Assembly: GCA_020721325.1 (NCBI GenBank) | Contig: DYNA01000033.1 | Location: 1 to 32,723 of the forward strand | Length of the DNA stretch: 32,723 bases | Source of the DNA: Paludibacter propionicigenes | Lineage (GTDB): Bacteria > Bacteroidota > Bacteroidia > Bacteroidales > JAIFNL01 | Reading direction: 5' to 3' | Part shown: piece by piece, positions 30,568 to 32,723 of the stretch | How the letters are laid out: each line of letters begins with the position of its first letter | Numbering within the stretch: position 1 is the first letter of the stretch | Notes under the pieces: generated by a model | Seen by the model: the letters and a program-made list of their open reading frames with translations, nothing else | What the model was told of the DNA's origin: nothing | The model's database searches: none | Translations under genes and position numbers: made by a program

Positions 30568-30743
30568 AAGAAATCAGGATTTATAAATTAATATTTTTTT
30601 ATAACAAAATAATATTATAATGTAACAATATAAGTATTGAATATATATACGCAAAACGTTTTTTTTTGTTTTTTATTTTCATAAAAAAAAATGAAAAACC
30701 ATTTAAGTTTTCATTTTTTAAAAAAAAATAAAAAAAAAACATT

Positions 30744-30751
30744 TATCTTTG
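30744..30751 (+). promoter_or_regulatory. Possible -7 element (TATCTTTG) upstream of the WYL gene
   Basis: Exact TAnnTTTG match 35 nt before ATG 30787; no clear -33 TTG. Confidence 0.35.
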
Positions 30752-30786
30752 TAAAATATTTTCGTAAAACCAAAAACAATTCCATC

Positions 30787-31686
30787 ATGCAAAACCAAGA
30801 AAGTTTAGAGAAACTGCTTAAAATTTTGATGACTCTCTCCAATGATTTGGGTTATACTCCGGCTGAATTAGCCGAAATGTACGATACCAACCAACGCATT
30901 GTTTCGGGCTACATCAAAACCTTGCGCGATGCCGGTTTTATTGTTTCCGAAACGGAAGGAAAATTGAAAGTAGATAAAAAATCGCCTTATTACAAAGAAA
31001 TCAGCCGACTTTTGCATTTTAGCGACGAGGAGGCGTACATTCTCAACAAAGCCATACATTCCATTGACAATGTGAACGAAATAAAGAATAATTTGATAAA
31101 CAAATTGTATTCGCTTTACGATTTCGACCGCGTAGCCGTTACGGTGGTTAAGCGCGAAAGCTCCGAAAATGTGCATCAATTAACGCAAGCCATTAAGCAT
31201 AAACACCAAGTTATTTTGCACAATTATGCCTCAGCCAACAGCTCGAAAGTGAGCAACCGCTTGGTTGAACCGTTTGATTTTACAACCAATTACATTTCGG
31301 TTTGGTGCTATGAAGTAGAAAGCGGAAAAAACAAATTGTTTAAAACCTCGCGCATCTGGAGAGTGGAATTATTGAACGAAAATTGGAAACACGAATCCAA
31401 ACATCAGCAAGATTTTATTGATATGTTTCGCATTGGCGGAAAAGAAAAAATGCCTATTCAAATGAAACTCAGTTTGCGTGCGTTTCAATTGATTATTGAG
31501 GAGTTTCCGCTGAGCGAAAAAGTGATTACACCCATTGAAAACAATCAATATCTGTTCGATGGTTGGGTAACGAGTTTCAACGGAATAGGGCGTTTTGTTT
31601 TGGGTTTGCCCGAAGAGGTAGAGGTCATTTCGCCCGATGCTTTTAAAGATTTTTTGAATAAAAAAATAATTAATCGGAGGTTTTGA
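30787..31686 (+). CDS. HTH + WYL-domain transcriptional regulator
   Basis: N-terminal HTH (YTPAELAEMYDTNQRIVSGYIKTLRDAGFIV), WYL-like core (VILHNYASANSSKVSNRLVEPFDFTTNYISVWCYEVESGKNKLFKTSRI) and WYL C-terminal extension. Start at MQNQESLEKLL. Confidence 0.85.
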   Translation: MQNQESLEKLLKILMTLSNDLGYTPAELAEMYDTNQRIVSGYIKTLRDAGFIVSETEGKLKVDKKSPYYKEISRLLHFSDEEAYILNKAIHSIDNVNEIKNNLINKLYSLYDFDRVAVTVVKRESSENVHQLTQAIKHKHQVILHNYASANSSKVSNRLVEPFDFTTNYISVWCYEVESGKNKLFKTSRIWRVELLNENWKHESKHQQDFIDMFRIGGKEKMPIQMKLSLRAFQLIIEEFPLSEKVITPIENNQYLFDGWVTSFNGIGRFVLGLPEEVEVISPDAFKDFLNKKIINRRF

Positions 31687-31734
31687 TTAATAAAAAGTTG
31701 GTATTTTTTATAAAAAAATATTGAAAGAAATAGA

Positions 31735-32723
31735 ATGATGCTTTTTGAAGAATATAAATATTTTAATTATCAATTTCCTGAACCACAATATTTGGGTGCT
31801 AAATATACGCATTTGGCGTGGCTAAATAAATTTATCCCGAAAAATATCAATTCGGCATTAGACGTTTTTGCCGGTTCTCAGTCGGTTGCTTATCTGTTTA
31901 AACAATTGGGTTTGAAAACATTCACGAATGATTTTTTAAATTTTAATAATCAAATCGGACTTTCATTAATTGAAAATCATAATACTAAATTAAGTGATAA
32001 TGATTTAGATATACTTTTTCAAGAAAACAACAATCCACATTACAATTTATTTCAAGAAGTTTATGCGAAAGTTTTTTTTGAACATGAAGAATGTAAATTT
32101 TTAGATAATTTTAGAGCAAACATAGAATTACTTGATAATAAGTATAAAAAAGCACTTGCTTTTACAATTATGAACCGAAGTATGACAAGAAAAGTTACGA
32201 TGGGACATTTTTGTCATACCCAAGCCTTGAATTATGCCGCCGACCCCGAAGGTATAAAACGAAACAGAAGTTTAATCAGACCAATAAAAGATATATTTTT
32301 GGATTTATTACCAAAATACAATCAATCCATTTTTGATAACGGACAAGAAAACAAGAGTTTTAATCAAAATATTCTAAATTTAATACCTACTTTAAATAAG
32401 ATTGATTTAGTGTATTTCGACCCGCCCTATTGCGATAGCCATGCGGATTATCAAAGTTTTTACCATTTGTTAGAAACTTATACTGAATATTGGAAAGATA
32501 AAGAATTTATAAATGGAACTCGCCGTTACGAACCCCAATTATTTAGCGGTTTCGACAAAAAACGAGACATTATAAATTCATTGGAAAAACTATTTGAAAT
32601 TTCACAAGAAATTCCTTACTGGTTAATTAGTTACAATGACAGAAGCTATCCGTCAATTGAAACTTTAAAAAATATTATTTCAAAATATAGAGAAGTGGAA
32701 ATACAAACAAAAACATATCAACA
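31735..32723 (+). CDS. D12-class adenine-specific DNA methyltransferase, truncated by window end
   Basis: Open frame from ATG 31735 (alternative 31738) to the window end, absent from the supplied track. Contains QYLGAKYTHLAWLNKFIP, LDVFAGSQSVAYLFKQLG (motif I), LVYFDPPYCDSHADYQSFYHLLETY (DPPY motif IV). Confidence 0.88.
   Translation, partial: MMLFEEYKYFNYQFPEPQYLGAKYTHLAWLNKFIPKNINSALDVFAGSQSVAYLFKQLGLKTFTNDFLNFNNQIGLSLIENHNTKLSDNDLDILFQENNNPHYNLFQEVYAKVFFEHEECKFLDNFRANIELLDNKYKKALAFTIMNRSMTRKVTMGHFCHTQALNYAADPEGIKRNRSLIRPIKDIFLDLLPKYNQSIFDNGQENKSFNQNILNLIPTLNKIDLVYFDPPYCDSHADYQSFYHLLETYTEYWKDKEFINGTRRYEPQLFSGFDKKRDIINSLEKLFEISQEIPYWLISYNDRSYPSIETLKNIISKYREVEIQTKTYQ

Overview
The window is AT-rich bacterial DNA. 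Its gene content and TAnnTTTG-type promoter motifs fit the phylum Bacteroidota. The left half is mostly minus strand. It carries a thioredoxin, a CoA-binding protein and prs; a type II restriction-modification (R-M) locus with an m5C methyltransferase and a HaeII-like endonuclease split by a +1 frame change at an A7 run; an SpmA/SpmB-like membrane protein; an ABC-F ATPase; a DUF4837 lipoprotein (+ strand); a VOC/PhnB protein; a pentapeptide-repeat protein; and a complete Bat (aerotolerance) cluster, MoxR-DUF58-BatD-like-BatA-BatB-[NlpC/P60]-BatC-BatD-[exonuclease]-BatE. The right half is mostly plus strand: tilS, an M1-like peptidase, an uncharacterised membrane/coiled-coil protein, recR, a GT2 glycosyltransferase, a PorE-like TPR-PD40-OmpA protein, a GNAT acetyltransferase, a WYL-domain regulator, and a D12-class adenine methyltransferase cut by the window end. 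Main points for follow-up: (1) the homopolymer-split restriction enzyme; (2) two divergent copies of a ~80-86 nt palindromic element, in opposite orientation, flanking the trx-CoA-prs block; (3) a possible small RNA with a promoter, an FNR-box-like palindrome and a hairpin in a convergent intergenic gap; (4) a BatC carrying inserted thrombospondin type-3-like Ca-binding repeats; (5) an OmpA domain with the GHTD motif changed to GHCC; (6) a WYL regulator next to a partial adenine methyltransferase. No wholly new system can be claimed from this sequence alone.
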